DNA of 33,989 nt from Gammaproteobacteria bacterium UBA7376. Its GTDB lineage: Bacteria > Pseudomonadota > Gammaproteobacteria > Pseudomonadales > Azotimanducaceae. Positions 19,449 to 26,760 of this stretch are shown one piece after another (within the stretch, counting starts at the first letter, position 1; the number at the start of each line of letters is the position of its first letter). The position numbers were made by a program, and so were the translations under genes. Location of the stretch: positions 11,881-45,869 of the forward strand of contig DKNY01000038.1 in the NCBI GenBank assembly GCA_002470275.1, read 5' to 3'. Below the pieces are notes generated by a model. It made no database searches and had not been told where the DNA came from. It saw nothing but the letters and a program-made list of their open reading frames with translations.

Positions 19449-20795
19449 ATGACGCCAGGGCCGGAGGATTTGTGGTTTCTCCCCCTGGGCGGCTGCGGCG
19501 AGATCGGGATGAACCTCAATTTATTTGGCACCGACGACCGGTGGCTGATGGTAGACTGTGGCATCACCTTCGAGGATACCGTGGCCGGCAACCAGATTCA
19601 GATGCCGGACCCAAGCTTTATCACAGAGCGCGCCGAAAAGTTGGTGGGCATCATCATCACTCACGCACACTTAGATCATATCGGGGCGCTGCCCTACCTT
19701 GCTGCTGCCTTGAACGCTACCATCTTCACCACGCCCTTCACGGCTCGCGTGCTGCGCCCAAAGCTTCGAGAACGAGGCTGCCAGGCACGCGTGGTCGAGG
19801 TGCCCCTGGCCTCGTCTCAGACCCTCGGGCCCTTTCATGTCCACTGGCTTCCAATCACTCACTCCACCCCTGAAACCCATGCTCTGCTTATCGAAACCAG
19901 CGTCGGGCGCATTTTGCACACGGCGGACTGGAAAATTGATGCCCAACCCGTCGTAGGGGATGGTTTTGACATCACGTCATGGCAGGGGTTCAGAGAACCC
20001 GCTGTCAATGCGCTGGTCTGCGATTCGACAAATGCCCTCCAGGGGGGACACTCGGTTTCGGAGGCTGATCTTGAGAGCGGACTTCTGGATCACGTTAAAG
20101 AGGCTTCTGGACGCGTTGCGGTGGGTTGTTTTGCGAGCAATATCGCCCGCCTTCAAACCCTGGGCAGGGTGGCAAAAAACAGCGGACGCTACCTCTGTTT
20201 ATTGGGACGCTCTCTGGACAGTATGGTTATCGCGGCAAAATCAGCAGGCTATTTAACTGAAGACTTCGACCCCATACCTGCGAAAGATATCGGCTATTTG
20301 CCGCCATCCGAGGTCATGATGGTGACCACGGGCAGTCAGGGCGAGCCCGGCGCTGCACTGACGCGGCTCGCCGCGAATACGCACCCGCTCGTAGAACTGG
20401 ACCCTGGCGATACCGTTATTTTTAGTGCCAAGGCGATTCCCGGTAATGAGGCAAAAATCCAGCGCCTCATCACGGGCTTTAGCGCGCACGGCGTGCGCGT
20501 TGTGGTGGCTGAGGGGAGTAACAAGGCGATTCACGCGTCTGGGCACCCCAACGCAGAGGAGCTTGCTAGCCTGTATACCTTCATGCAGCCGGAACTCGCG
20601 ATCCCGGTGCATGGCGAGTTACCTCATATGGAAGAAAATGCCGCTCTCGCCAAACGGTGTGGCGTAAAAAGACAGTTGGTTGGCAAGAACGGGGACTTGT
20701 TCAGAATTGCGCCCACGCCGAGCCTGTTAAGAAACGCGGTCGCCGTCGGTCGCCTAGCGGTCGACAAACGAGGCCAGCTATCTCGAATCAGCTAG
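19449..20795 (+). CDS. RNase J-like beta-CASP metallo-hydrolase (short form)
   Basis: This 448-residue protein has the metallo-beta-lactamase plus beta-CASP architecture of ribonuclease J. The N-terminal GGCGEIGMNLNLFG, the metal motif THAHLDHIGALPYL, the HTADWKID aspartate and the VCDSTNA segment are all present. The beta-CASP inserts follow, and the terminal motif ASGHPNAEELASLY ... ELAIPVHGE matches RNase J closely. It should be a zinc-dependent RNA nuclease. It is about 100 residues shorter than Bacillus RNase J, lacking the C-terminal dimerisation domain. ATG 19449 is preceded only by a weak GGAT. Most gammaproteobacteria rely on RNase E, so its role is unclear. Its 3' end overlaps the convergent gene by 18 bases. 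Confidence 0.88.
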   Translation: MTPGPEDLWFLPLGGCGEIGMNLNLFGTDDRWLMVDCGITFEDTVAGNQIQMPDPSFITERAEKLVGIIITHAHLDHIGALPYLAAALNATIFTTPFTARVLRPKLRERGCQARVVEVPLASSQTLGPFHVHWLPITHSTPETHALLIETSVGRILHTADWKIDAQPVVGDGFDITSWQGFREPAVNALVCDSTNALQGGHSVSEADLESGLLDHVKEASGRVAVGCFASNIARLQTLGRVAKNSGRYLCLLGRSLDSMVIAAKSAGYLTEDFDPIPAKDIGYLPPSEVMMVTTGSQGEPGAALTRLAANTHPLVELDPGDTVIFSAKAIPGNEAKIQRLITGFSAHGVRVVVAEGSNKAIHASGHPNAEELASLYTFMQPELAIPVHGELPHMEENAALAKRCGVKRQLVGKNGDLFRIAPTPSLLRNAVAVGRLAVDKRGQLSRIS

Positions 20796-21203
20796 GGAGC
20801 CGCCGCTCCTTGAGGGTATCCCGACGGCCGGCGCATCCTTACCTTGGGTCTCCTCCACAGGTTCCGCCTTCATCCGACAGCTGTAGACGGAGAGCACGGG
20901 AATCATGGCAAAGGCAGACAGGAACATCCCTACGGAATCGAGAGCCATACCGCCGGTGTACCACTGGTCATGGAAGCTCTCTACAAAGCGAAAAAAGGCG
21001 GCAAAAAAGAAGAACATGACCACCACGGTTAATCCCGCCAGGACTCGAGCCCATCTGAGGCTTAGGTTGCCGCTCAGGCTTATGCCTGCTAAGAGAGCCC
21101 CGGCAGCGTATACGATGGCTAAAACCGGCATCTTCGGGATAAAGAGCTGAAGCACTGTCAGGGCCAACAGTAACACCGCTACGACTGCGTTACATAAGCG
21201 CAT
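20778..21203 (-). CDS. Hypothetical membrane protein with four predicted helices
   Basis: I do not recognise this 141-residue protein. It shows about four hydrophobic segments (NAVVAVLLLALTVLQLF, VLAIVYAAGALLAGI, VLAGLTVVVMFFFFAAFF, GMFLSAFAMIPVLSVYS) and a hydrophilic C-terminal tail of about 30 residues. Between helices three and four lies RFVESFHDQWYTGG. It has a good start: ATG 21203 with GGAGAG nine bases upstream. It faces away from the flavodoxin-like gene across a 442-bp gap and converges with the RNase J-like gene. Nothing in the context fixes a function. Confidence 0.75.
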   Translation of the reverse strand: MRLCNAVVAVLLLALTVLQLFIPKMPVLAIVYAAGALLAGISLSGNLSLRWARVLAGLTVVVMFFFFAAFFRFVESFHDQWYTGGMALDSVGMFLSAFAMIPVLSVYSCRMKAEPVEETQGKDAPAVGIPSRSGGSLADSR

Positions 21204-21645
21204 ACTATTTTTCTCTCCTCAAGCTCGCACCTCGCTGGCCTGCCTCTGACCTCTTAAAGGTTGTTTCAGCATGGCCTTTCCCTACCCTTCATTGTCCACT
21301 TACTCTGACGCCCACCGAGCTTGGCTCAAGCTTGGTTTCGACTTAACTTCGACTTGGCTTCGTCTTGTCATCAAGGGCAGCAATACCGTTATTTCTTTCG
21401 AGAATTGCCTATTAGCGCTGAAAAATCGGCAGTTTCCGTTCATCACGGCCGACCGAATGTGCTTGATGCGCCTGGCAGAGTCAACTATTTTGTTACCAAT
21501 TGTGACACTTTGAAGTTGTACAAAACCAATTCTGCTGGCCTCTAACACCCTGGCATCTGCTCCCAATCTCGCTGACCGGGGAGGCCATCTGTCGAGCCAG
21601 GATGGAGTGGTTTAAGATGAGGGTTCGCGACCTTCGGCCGAAGCT
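21204..21645. other. 442-bp intergenic region with periodic repeat and possible upstream ORF
   Basis: No convincing protein gene is seen. An 80-codon plus-strand ORF (21271-21513) has no ribosome-binding site and is not accepted. The region contains an 11-bp-period direct repeat array (21320-21369) and, at its right end, a 10-codon ORF and a palindrome directly before the flavodoxin-like gene. ACCAATT occurs twice near 21497-21532. I found no clear promoter pair or intrinsic terminator. Confidence 0.6.
21320..21369 (+). repeat. Five-fold 11-bp-period direct repeat (CTTGGC-like)
   Basis: CTTGGC (21320), CTTGGT (21331), CTTAAC (21342), CTTGGC (21353) and CTTGTC (21364) begin exactly 11 bases apart. 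The central copies extend to TTCGACTTAAC, TTCGACTTGGC and TTCGTCTTGTC. The period is one helical turn and is not a multiple of three, so it does not reflect a protein repeat. OmpR/PhoB-type response regulators bind direct repeats with this spacing, but the motif itself is not a known box to me. Confidence 0.6.
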
Positions 21646-21649
21646 TTGA
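21617..21649 (+). promoter_or_regulatory. Possible 10-codon upstream ORF coupled to the flavodoxin-like gene
   Basis: ATG 21617, preceded at nine bases by GGAG (21604-21607), encodes MRVRDLRPKL and stops at TGA 21647-21649. The stop overlaps the TTG start of the next gene (TTGA). A 12-base perfect palindrome, CTTCGGCCGAAG (21632-21643), lies in between and could fold in RNA. The downstream gene has no ribosome-binding site of its own, which suggests translation by re-initiation. Confidence 0.45.
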
Positions 21650-22107
21650 AAAACCTGTTAATCGTCCATCACTCGAAGACCGGCAATACCAGGCAACTCA
21701 TAGATTCCGTCTGTCAGGGCGTAGCCGGCACAAAGACCTCTGCGCTATCGCTCCGCCATCTCAGCGCCAGGGAGGCGGGCCCGGACGATTTGTTATGGGC
21801 TCATGGCCTGATCATTGGCACTCCGGAAAATTTTGGCTACATGGCTGGCGCGTTGAAGGACTTTTGGGACCGCACTTTTTATGAGGTCGAGGGCAGGCTG
21901 TCACCCCTGCCCTATGCGTTGGTGGTCAGTGCTGGCAATGACGGCACTGGTGCCGTTCGCTCTATTACCCGCATCGCCAATGGCTACCCGCTGGTTCCTG
22001 TACAGGAGCCGATAATTTGCAGAGGCGCCCCAACACCCGAGCACCTTCAAAGCTGCCACGACCTCGGAGCCGCTATGGCCGCAGGCATCGAGATGGGTAT
22101 TTTCTAG
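21646..22107 (+). CDS. Flavodoxin-like FMN-binding protein
   Basis: This 153-residue protein has the flavodoxin/NADPH-dependent FMN reductase fold. The phosphate-binding loop is VHHSKTGNTRQLI near residues 7-19. LIIGTPENFGYMAGALKDFWDRT and VVSAGNDGTGAVRSI are the isoalloxazine-side loops. It probably binds FMN and carries electrons or reduces quinones; the partner is unknown. The only start is TTG 21646, since the frame is closed by a stop at 21613. A short upstream ORF with a good ribosome-binding site ends on this TTG. The following gene begins 143 bases later on the same strand. Confidence 0.82.
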   Translation: MKNLLIVHHSKTGNTRQLIDSVCQGVAGTKTSALSLRHLSAREAGPDDLLWAHGLIIGTPENFGYMAGALKDFWDRTFYEVEGRLSPLPYALVVSAGNDGTGAVRSITRIANGYPLVPVQEPIICRGAPTPEHLQSCHDLGAAMAAGIEMGIF

Positions 22108-22250
22108 CTTGGGATCGGGTCTCTGGACGTCAAGGGCCGGCCAGCAGCCTTTCGTCCAGCTTGTTGCGCTACCTTGAAGTGAACACTTGCACTATTCTCT
22201 CGGCTGCTCCACCACAGCCTACGCCCCACCATCCGTTGGCTACGCGATAA

Positions 22251-23438
22251 ATGAGGCCTACCTTGCCCGACAGTACGGTAAAAATTTTACGACGCATCAG
22301 CGACCTCGACCCTGAGAGCTGGGACGCCTGCGCGACAGGCAGTGGAGCCTACAACCCGTTCACCTCCTATGCGTTCTTGAGTGCCCTGGAAGACAGCAAC
22401 AGCGCGTGTCAAGAAACCGGATGGCAGCCCTTTCATCTGGCGGTGGAACGTGATTCAACACTGGTCGGCGTTGTCCCCATGTATCTCAAGAGTCACTCCC
22501 AAGGGGAGTACGTCTTCGACTACGCCTGGGCCGACGCCTGGCACCGGGCTGGCGGTCAATACTATCCGAAGCTTCAGGCAAGCATTCCCTTCACCCCCGC
22601 TACGGGGCCTCGCTTACTCTGCCTGGAGCCCAATGATGCAAATTACGAACTTCTCCTCAGCGCGTGCTTAGAGGTCGCAGATCAAGTGGACGTCAGCTCC
22701 CTACACATGACCTTTATGCAGCCCGAACAATGGGACATCGCAGAACGAATGGGATTCTTGACGCGCATGGATCAGCAGTTTCATTGGCACAACCCGGGCT
22801 ATGACACTTTCGACGCCTTCCTTGCAGACCTTTCCTCGAAGAAACGCAAAAACCTTCGTCGGGAGAGAAGAGAGGCGATTCAAGCGGATATAGACATTGA
22901 ATGGTGCCGGGGGGCGGAGATTTCCGAAGCCCATTGGGATGCCTTCTACCAGTTTTACCTGGATACCGGCACACGAAAATGGGGCAGCCCGTACCTTACG
23001 CGGCAGTTTTTCACGTTGATCAGCGAACGCATGGCTAACGACGTCCTGCTGATTTTGGCCAAGCGGCAGGGTCGCTACATTGCAGGCGCCCTGAACTTTG
23101 TGGGGGGCGACACCCTGTTTGGGCGCAACTGGGGCTGTATCGAGGATCACCGTTTTCTACACTTCGAGGTGTGTTACTACCAAGCCATTGACTACGCCAT
23201 CGCCCATGGACTGAAACACGTAGAAGCAGGCGCCCAGGGCGGCCACAAGGTCATCCGCGGCTATTTGCCCAAGCCCACACTAAGCGCGCACTGGATCAAA
23301 GACCAAGGCTTTTCCGAAGCCGTCGCCCGATTCCTGAAAGAGGAGCGCGCCCATGTCAGCCAGGATATGGAGGCAATCGCACAGCGCAGCCCATTCAATG
23401 CAAATGTGGACATTAGCCAGATTCGCGCCATCGATTGA
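22251..23438 (+). CDS. COG3146-family GNAT acyltransferase (DUF482)
   Basis: This 395-residue protein matches the family once annotated as peptidogalycan biosynthesis protein (COG3146), a FemAB/GNAT-like fold of unproven substrate. Diagnostic segments are NPFTSYAFLSALEDS near residue 35, GEYVFDYAWADAWHRAGGQYYPKL around residue 85, the basic SKKRKNLRRERREA, FYLDTGTRKWGSPYL, and the C-terminal LFGRNWGC ... HFEVCYYQAIDYAI ... EAGAQGGHKVIRGYLP. Length is typical. ATG 22251 has no evident ribosome-binding site. An AAGTG-AA-CACTT palindrome lies at 22177-22188 in the gap before it. asnS begins 90 bases after its stop. Confidence 0.85.
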   Translation: MRPTLPDSTVKILRRISDLDPESWDACATGSGAYNPFTSYAFLSALEDSNSACQETGWQPFHLAVERDSTLVGVVPMYLKSHSQGEYVFDYAWADAWHRAGGQYYPKLQASIPFTPATGPRLLCLEPNDANYELLLSACLEVADQVDVSSLHMTFMQPEQWDIAERMGFLTRMDQQFHWHNPGYDTFDAFLADLSSKKRKNLRRERREAIQADIDIEWCRGAEISEAHWDAFYQFYLDTGTRKWGSPYLTRQFFTLISERMANDVLLILAKRQGRYIAGALNFVGGDTLFGRNWGCIEDHRFLHFEVCYYQAIDYAIAHGLKHVEAGAQGGHKVIRGYLPKPTLSAHWIKDQGFSEAVARFLKEERAHVSQDMEAIAQRSPFNANVDISQIRAID

Positions 23439-23497
23439 CCCGCAAAATGGAATGCGCGACGGGGCGCACGTTGACGGAAAATCAACGCTATTTGACT

Positions 23498-23503
23498 TAT
23501 AAT
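23498..23503 (+). promoter_or_regulatory. TATAAT -10 box upstream of asnS
   Basis: A perfect TATAAT spans 23498-23503 and overlaps an in-frame ATG at 23502, implying transcription from about 23510 and the downstream ATG 23529 as the true start. A TTGACG at 23471-23476 is 21 bases away, too far for a standard -35, so the -35 is uncertain. Confidence 0.45.
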
Positions 23504-23528
23504 GTTCTCTTTTGTACCCCGACCCACC

Positions 23529-24956
23529 ATGAGCGACCCATCGCAGATCGATCAGGATTCTTCCACGTATCAAACCGTCAACGATCTACTCAACCTAAGC
23601 ATACCGTTTGGTGACGATGTTGCGGTTCGCGGGTGGCTTCGCTCGAGACGATCATCTAAGGGCGGATTCTCCTTTCTACAGGTTTACGATGGCTCCTGCC
23701 TGCAAACGATTCAAGCCATAGCGGACGACAAGCTTGAAAACTACGACGCAATAACCCAGGCGTCTACTGGCTGTTCGGTTGAAATTCTTGGCCGCCTAGT
23801 CGCAACGGATGGTCGCGACCAAGACCGAGAAATACAGGCGACCAGGGTCAAAATTTTGGGCTCAGTGGACGATCCGGAGAGCTACCCGATCAGTAAAAAA
23901 CAGCATACCTATGAGTTTCTCAGGTCTGTTGCTCACTTGCGCCCAAGAACCAATACCTTTGGTGCCATCGCCCGAATCAGGCACAAGCTGACGTTTGCGG
24001 TTCACGATTACTTCAATCGGGAAAATTTTTATTGGGTAAATACACCCATAATTACGGCCAGCGACTGCGAGGGAGCGGGCGAGCTCTTCAGAGTGTCCAC
24101 TCTGGATCGCCTACATCAGGCCAACGAGGCCCAAGAGGCCAAACTCGATTATGAAGCGGACTTTTTTGGCACCGAGACGTTTTTGACTGTCTCCGGTCAG
24201 CTGAATCTCGAAAGCTATGCCTGCGCCCTCGGCAAGGTCTACAGCTTTGGACCCACCTTTCGCGCTGAGAATTCAAATACCTCTCGTCACCTAGCCGAGT
24301 TTTGGATGATCGAGCCAGAGGTGGCCTTCGCAACTCTGAAAGATAATGCAGCCCTAGCGGAGGACTTTCTGCGCCACATTATTGGCTACATGCTAGAGAC
24401 CTGCGGCGATGACCTCACGTTCTTGGCCGATCGCGTGGCACCCAATCTGCTGGATAAGCTCCAGGGTGTGGTCAACACGCCCTTTGTGCACATGACCTAT
24501 AGCGAAGCCGTCAAGCTGCTAGAAGACAGCGACCAAGCCTTCGAATTTCCCGTTAAGTGGGGCGCGGACCTTCAGTCTGAACACGAGCGCTTCATCAGTG
24601 AGCAGGTCATCAAGGGCCCCGTGGTTGTGACCGACTATCCAAGGGAGATCAAGGCCTTCTATATGCGCTTGAATGATGATCAACGGACCGTTGCTGCCAT
24701 GGACGTATTGGTGCCTGGCGTTGGCGAAATCATTGGCGGGAGTCAGCGTGAAGAGCGCCTAGACATTTTAGATCAACGCATGCACAGCACATTGAAAGAC
24801 GAACTCTGGTGGTACCGGGACCTGCGGCGCTATGGCACCGTACCCCATGCAGGATTTGGTCTTGGCCTAGAGCGCCTGGTGCTTTACATCACCGGCATGG
24901 AAAACATCAGAGACGCCATCCCATTCCCACGCGTGCCCAATAATGCAGACTTCTAA
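23529..24956 (+). CDS. asnS: Asparaginyl-tRNA synthetase
   Basis: This 475-residue class II enzyme charges tRNA-Asn. The N-terminal OB-fold anticodon domain is seen in VRGWLRSRRSSKGGFSFLQVYDGS. The catalytic domain has motif 2 in FGPTFRAENSNTSRHLAEFWMIEPE and motif 3 in GFGLGLERLVLYITGMENIRDAIPFPR. The final motif and the ENSNTSRHL stretch point to AsnRS and not AspRS. ATG 23529 is preferred to ATG 23502 because a TATAAT box overlaps the latter. No clear ribosome-binding site precedes it. It opens a tightly packed run of eight plus-strand genes; the next gene overlaps it by 14 bases. Confidence 0.96.
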   Translation: MSDPSQIDQDSSTYQTVNDLLNLSIPFGDDVAVRGWLRSRRSSKGGFSFLQVYDGSCLQTIQAIADDKLENYDAITQASTGCSVEILGRLVATDGRDQDREIQATRVKILGSVDDPESYPISKKQHTYEFLRSVAHLRPRTNTFGAIARIRHKLTFAVHDYFNRENFYWVNTPIITASDCEGAGELFRVSTLDRLHQANEAQEAKLDYEADFFGTETFLTVSGQLNLESYACALGKVYSFGPTFRAENSNTSRHLAEFWMIEPEVAFATLKDNAALAEDFLRHIIGYMLETCGDDLTFLADRVAPNLLDKLQGVVNTPFVHMTYSEAVKLLEDSDQAFEFPVKWGADLQSEHERFISEQVIKGPVVVTDYPREIKAFYMRLNDDQRTVAAMDVLVPGVGEIIGGSQREERLDILDQRMHSTLKDELWWYRDLRRYGTVPHAGFGLGLERLVLYITGMENIRDAIPFPRVPNNADF

Positions 24957-26760
24957 GCCCACTGCAGCGGCGGCGTCCGCTCAAAGCAAACCGCTACGTT
25001 TGCTGGCCTCCCTGTGGCGCCTGCGCCCCTTTGTGACCCCCTATAAAGTCGGCCTATTCTCCGGCATCGGCGCCTTTGGCTTAGCCAGAATTCTAGAGGC
25101 CATGGTGCCCGTGCAGACCGCCTTAGCAATCAACAAAATGGCTGAGGGCAACTTCGACATCAGCAACGAGGTATCCATCATCATCCTCGTGGTGATAGTC
25201 CGTTACTGGGCGATTAGCTTTGCCCGCTTTAGCGTGCGCCGGGTCGCGCTGAAAATTTCCTTCAACCTCCGTCAGCGTCTGTTTTCTGATCTACAGCGAC
25301 AGGGTTCGGAATTTTTCTCGAAATACAGCATTGGCGACATGATGACCCGCGCAGTTGCGGATATCTCGCTCATTCAGCGGCTTATTTCTGGCGGCACGGT
25401 CCTCCTTATCATCATGGTTTACGCCACTCTGGTGGGCTTTGGGTTTATGCTCTACTACTCGCCAATGCTGACGCTTTTGCTGCTGCCTCCGCTGCCCATC
25501 ATTTATCTCTATGCGACGCGTTCCGCCGTGGCCATGGGAAAAGCATCCGCTCAGGTACAGGAGCGGCTCTCCGATTTAGGCACCACGACTCAGGAAAACC
25601 TGTCTGGCATCAGGACCATTCAAGCCATGGTGCAGGAGGAGAACGAAGTTCGTCGCTTTGGGGAAGCCAACCAGTCCTATGCAGACATTTTCTATCGGCA
25701 AGGACAGATCAATTCCTCTATGGCCGCCTGGTTGCCAACCTTAGCCGCAATCTGCTCACTGACCATTCTTGGCTATGGCGGACAACAGGTTCTCAACGGC
25801 ACCCTGCTAATTGGTGACTTCGTTGCCTTTTTTATGTTCGTCAACATGGTCGTTCAGCCCTTCAAAGTCGCTGGCTTTATTGTCAATCTCTTCCAGCGCG
25901 CAGGCGTTGCCAGCCGCCGACTCTTCGAAGTCTTCGACCGTCCAGAAGAAATCATCGATGCCCCAAAATCTTCGGCCCCGGAGCAGATCAAGGGGCGTAT
26001 TGATGTCACCGACCTCAGCTATACCTATGCAGGCAGCGATATCCCCGCCCTCGACGGCATCTCCTTTTCAGTCGCCAAAGGCGAGAGCGTGGCGATCATG
26101 GGAAGAGTGGGCAGCGGCAAAACAACGCTCCTGAAGCAGTTAGTCAGGCTGCTAGATCCACCCCCTGGCTCTGTCCAACTGGATCGCTGCAATGTGGCGG
26201 ATTTTCCCTTGGCGGTACTCCGCGAACAGGTCGCCATGGTCCCACAGGATCCCTTCCTCTTTGCCGAACCGCTCAAGGATAATTTGACCTACGACGATCC
26301 CAATCGTGCGTTAGCCATAATTTGGGATGCCGCAACGTCAGCGGACCTCAAGAACACTATCGAGAACTTTCCGGACCAGCTCGACACTCTGGTTGGCGAG
26401 CGGGGAGTCACCCTTTCCGGCGGCCAGAAGCAGCGGGCTACACTAGCGAGAGGACTCATCAGGAATGCGCCGGTGCTGATTCTGGACGACTGTTTTTCAG
26501 CCGTTGATACAGAAACCGAAGAACACATCCTCGGAGAGCTTAAACGCCTGCGAGCCGAACAGACCACCATCCTGGTGTCTCATCGCATTAGCACCGCCCG
26601 GCATGCAGATCGTATTCTCGTCATGGATGAAGGGCGCATCATCGAAAGCGGAACGCACGATCAGCTGGTTGCCGGCGGAGGCTACTATGCTGAGCTGGAG
26701 CGCGTTCAGCGAGAGGGCGGCGAAGAGGATGACCTGGAACGCCTGCGAGCCGGCTCATGA
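24943..26760 (+). CDS. ABC exporter half-transporter, degenerate-site subunit (MdlA/TmrAB-like)
   Basis: This 605-residue protein combines six membrane helices with a nucleotide-binding domain, the type IV (B-family) exporter layout. Walker A is GRVGSGKTT (about residues 387-395), the signature LSGGQKQR is near residue 490, and Walker B is VLILDDCFSAVD. The residue after the Walker B aspartate (D515) is Asp 516, not the usual catalytic glutamate. This marks the partner with a non-hydrolytic site in heterodimeric exporters such as MdlAB, TmrAB or BmrCD. The substrate (lipid, peptide or drug) is unknown. It starts inside asnS (14-base overlap), and its stop overlaps the start of its partner. 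Confidence 0.92.
   Translation: MQTSKPTAAAASAQSKPLRLLASLWRLRPFVTPYKVGLFSGIGAFGLARILEAMVPVQTALAINKMAEGNFDISNEVSIIILVVIVRYWAISFARFSVRRVALKISFNLRQRLFSDLQRQGSEFFSKYSIGDMMTRAVADISLIQRLISGGTVLLIIMVYATLVGFGFMLYYSPMLTLLLLPPLPIIYLYATRSAVAMGKASAQVQERLSDLGTTTQENLSGIRTIQAMVQEENEVRRFGEANQSYADIFYRQGQINSSMAAWLPTLAAICSLTILGYGGQQVLNGTLLIGDFVAFFMFVNMVVQPFKVAGFIVNLFQRAGVASRRLFEVFDRPEEIIDAPKSSAPEQIKGRIDVTDLSYTYAGSDIPALDGISFSVAKGESVAIMGRVGSGKTTLLKQLVRLLDPPPGSVQLDRCNVADFPLAVLREQVAMVPQDPFLFAEPLKDNLTYDDPNRALAIIWDAATSADLKNTIENFPDQLDTLVGERGVTLSGGQKQRATLARGLIRNAPVLILDDCFSAVDTETEEHILGELKRLRAEQTTILVSHRISTARHADRILVMDEGRIIESGTHDQLVAGGGYYAELERVQREGGEEDDLERLRAGS

Noticed and set aside
21271..21513. 80-codon plus-strand ORF in the gap before the flavodoxin-like gene
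   Set aside because: No ribosome-binding site, no recognisable family, and it runs through the 11-bp repeat array, whose period is not a multiple of three.
22177..22188. AAGTG-AA-CACTT palindrome upstream of the COG3146 gene
   Set aside because: Five-base arms are too short to call an operator without conservation data.
23471..23503. Standard sigma-70 promoter TTGACG to TATAAT before asnS
   Set aside because: The spacer is 21 bases, outside the usual 16-18; only the -10 box is reported.
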